Below, piece by piece: positions 63,493 to 64,000 of a DNA stretch of 64,000 bases. The first letter of the stretch is position 1, and each line of letters starts with the position of its first letter. Below the pieces are notes generated by a model. The model made no database searches, was not told where the DNA came from, and was given only the letters and a program-made list of their open reading frames with translations. Source of the stretch: Pseudomonas oryzihabitans. Lineage in GTDB: Bacteria; Pseudomonadota; Gammaproteobacteria; Pseudomonadales; Pseudomonadaceae. A program made the translations under genes and the position numbers. The stretch lies in NCBI RefSeq assembly GCF_007665395.1, contig NZ_VDND01000003.1, forward strand, positions 1-64,000. The letters are read 5' to 3'.

Positions 63493-64000
63493 ATGAATCC
63501 CTCTCGTTCCTTGCGTGCCCAATTGCTGCTGCTCATCGGCGGTGGCCTGGTATTGTTGCTGGTGCTCGCCCTGGCCGGTTTCGGCCTGCTGTCCCGGCAA
63601 CTGGACGGCTATCAAGGATTGCTCCAAGGGCCCCTGGAAGAGGCGCGCCTGGTGGACGCCACCAACCTGGCCTTCAAGTCCCAGGTGCAGGAATGGAAGA
63701 ACGTGCTGCTGCGGGGCGGCGCCGCCGACCAGCGAGAGCGCTACTGGAAGCAATTCCAGGATGAGGAAGCCCGCGTCCAGGACCTGCTGGCGCAACTGCA
63801 GCGCAGCGCCGATGACCCCGAGCTGCGCCAGCGCCTGCAGCAGCTGGCCCAGAGTCACCGTGACCTGGGCGAGGCCTATCGCCGCGGACTGGCGGCCTAT
63901 GTGGCGGCCAACTTCGTTGCCGCCCAGGGCGATACCGCGGTCAAGGGCATCGACCGGGCCACCAGCGAGCAGCTGTCCGGCCTGGTCACCGCCCTCCACC
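63493..64000 (+). CDS. Methyl-accepting chemotaxis protein, N-terminal part
   Basis: The first 169 codons of a gene that leaves the window. A membrane helix (LRAQLLLLIGGGLVLLLVLALAGFGLL, about 7-33) is followed by a periplasmic helical sensor with FKSQVQEWKNVLLRG, a segment common in Pseudomonas chemoreceptors of the helical-bundle type. The signalling domain is not visible, so the assignment rests on the sensor region. Confidence 0.75.
   Translation, partial: MNPSRSLRAQLLLLIGGGLVLLLVLALAGFGLLSRQLDGYQGLLQGPLEEARLVDATNLAFKSQVQEWKNVLLRGGAADQRERYWKQFQDEEARVQDLLAQLQRSADDPELRQRLQQLAQSHRDLGEAYRRGLAAYVAANFVAAQGDTAVKGIDRATSEQLSGLVTALH

Overview
The window is high-GC gammaproteobacterial chromosome and looks like a yellow-pigmented environmental Pseudomonas of the P. 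oryzihabitans / P. psychrotolerans type. That placement is inferred from the gene mix (aryl polyene pigment operon, long-form PilY1 minor-pilin operon, PmtA, DbpA, MocR/LysR regulators) and from intergenic palindromic repeats. I see no tRNA, rRNA, IS element, prophage or CRISPR.

Layout. (1) 2-256: 3' end of threonine dehydratase, then a repeat-filled gap. (2) About 1.0-16.0 kb: one leftward aryl polyene (APE) operon of 18 genes. It encodes a type II PKS (three ketosynthase-type proteins, ketoreductase, dehydratase, two ACPs, an AMP-ligase/dehydratase fusion), acyl- and glycosyltransferases, thioesterase, LolA-like carrier, MMPL exporter, two lipoproteins and a halogenase-like flavoprotein. 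Gene order follows the apeC-to-apeR order of the E. coli/Xenorhabdus cluster. A good sigma70-type promoter lies at 16083-16111. (3) 16.3-16.9 kb: five-copy 123-bp tandem repeat. (4) 16.9-19.2 kb: divergent MFS efflux gene and LysR regulator. (5) 19.2-22.0 kb: an AT-rich gene of unknown function beside a NERD-nuclease/UvrD-helicase gene, the best candidate for an undescribed system. (6) 22.3-22.7 kb: frameshifted globin gene. (7) 22.9-24.4 kb: proton-pump rhodopsin of the DTG/His type with a Brp/Blh retinal-forming dioxygenase, then an Lrp regulator and an orphan terminator. (8) 25.4-29.8 kb: MHS transporter, aldo/keto reductase, tyrosine-rich secreted protein, PmtA-like methyltransferase. (9) 29.8-31.0 kb: gene-free stretch with an AT-rich island. 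(10) 31.0-38.5 kb: type IV pilus minor-pilin operon fimT/U-pilV-pilW-pilX-pilY1-pilE. (11) 38.5-64 kb: mostly single-gene housekeeping or stress units (catalase-like protein, three GSTs, dbpA, MpaB-like oxygenase, Nudix, SH3 protein, CDP-DAG diphosphatase, hydrolases, MocR regulator with a four-site operator, diguanylate cyclase, GH5 cellulase, nucleoside deoxyribosyltransferase, LysR plus quinone reductase, DUF2845 pair, DUF748 protein, start of a chemoreceptor).

How genes work together: the APE operon should make and export an aryl polyene ester to the outer membrane. Rhodopsin and Blh form a retinal/light module that needs beta-carotene from genes outside the window. The minor pilins and PilY1 prime type IV pili. 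Two palindromic repeat modules recur together in six intergenic islands and build tandem arrays in three of them.
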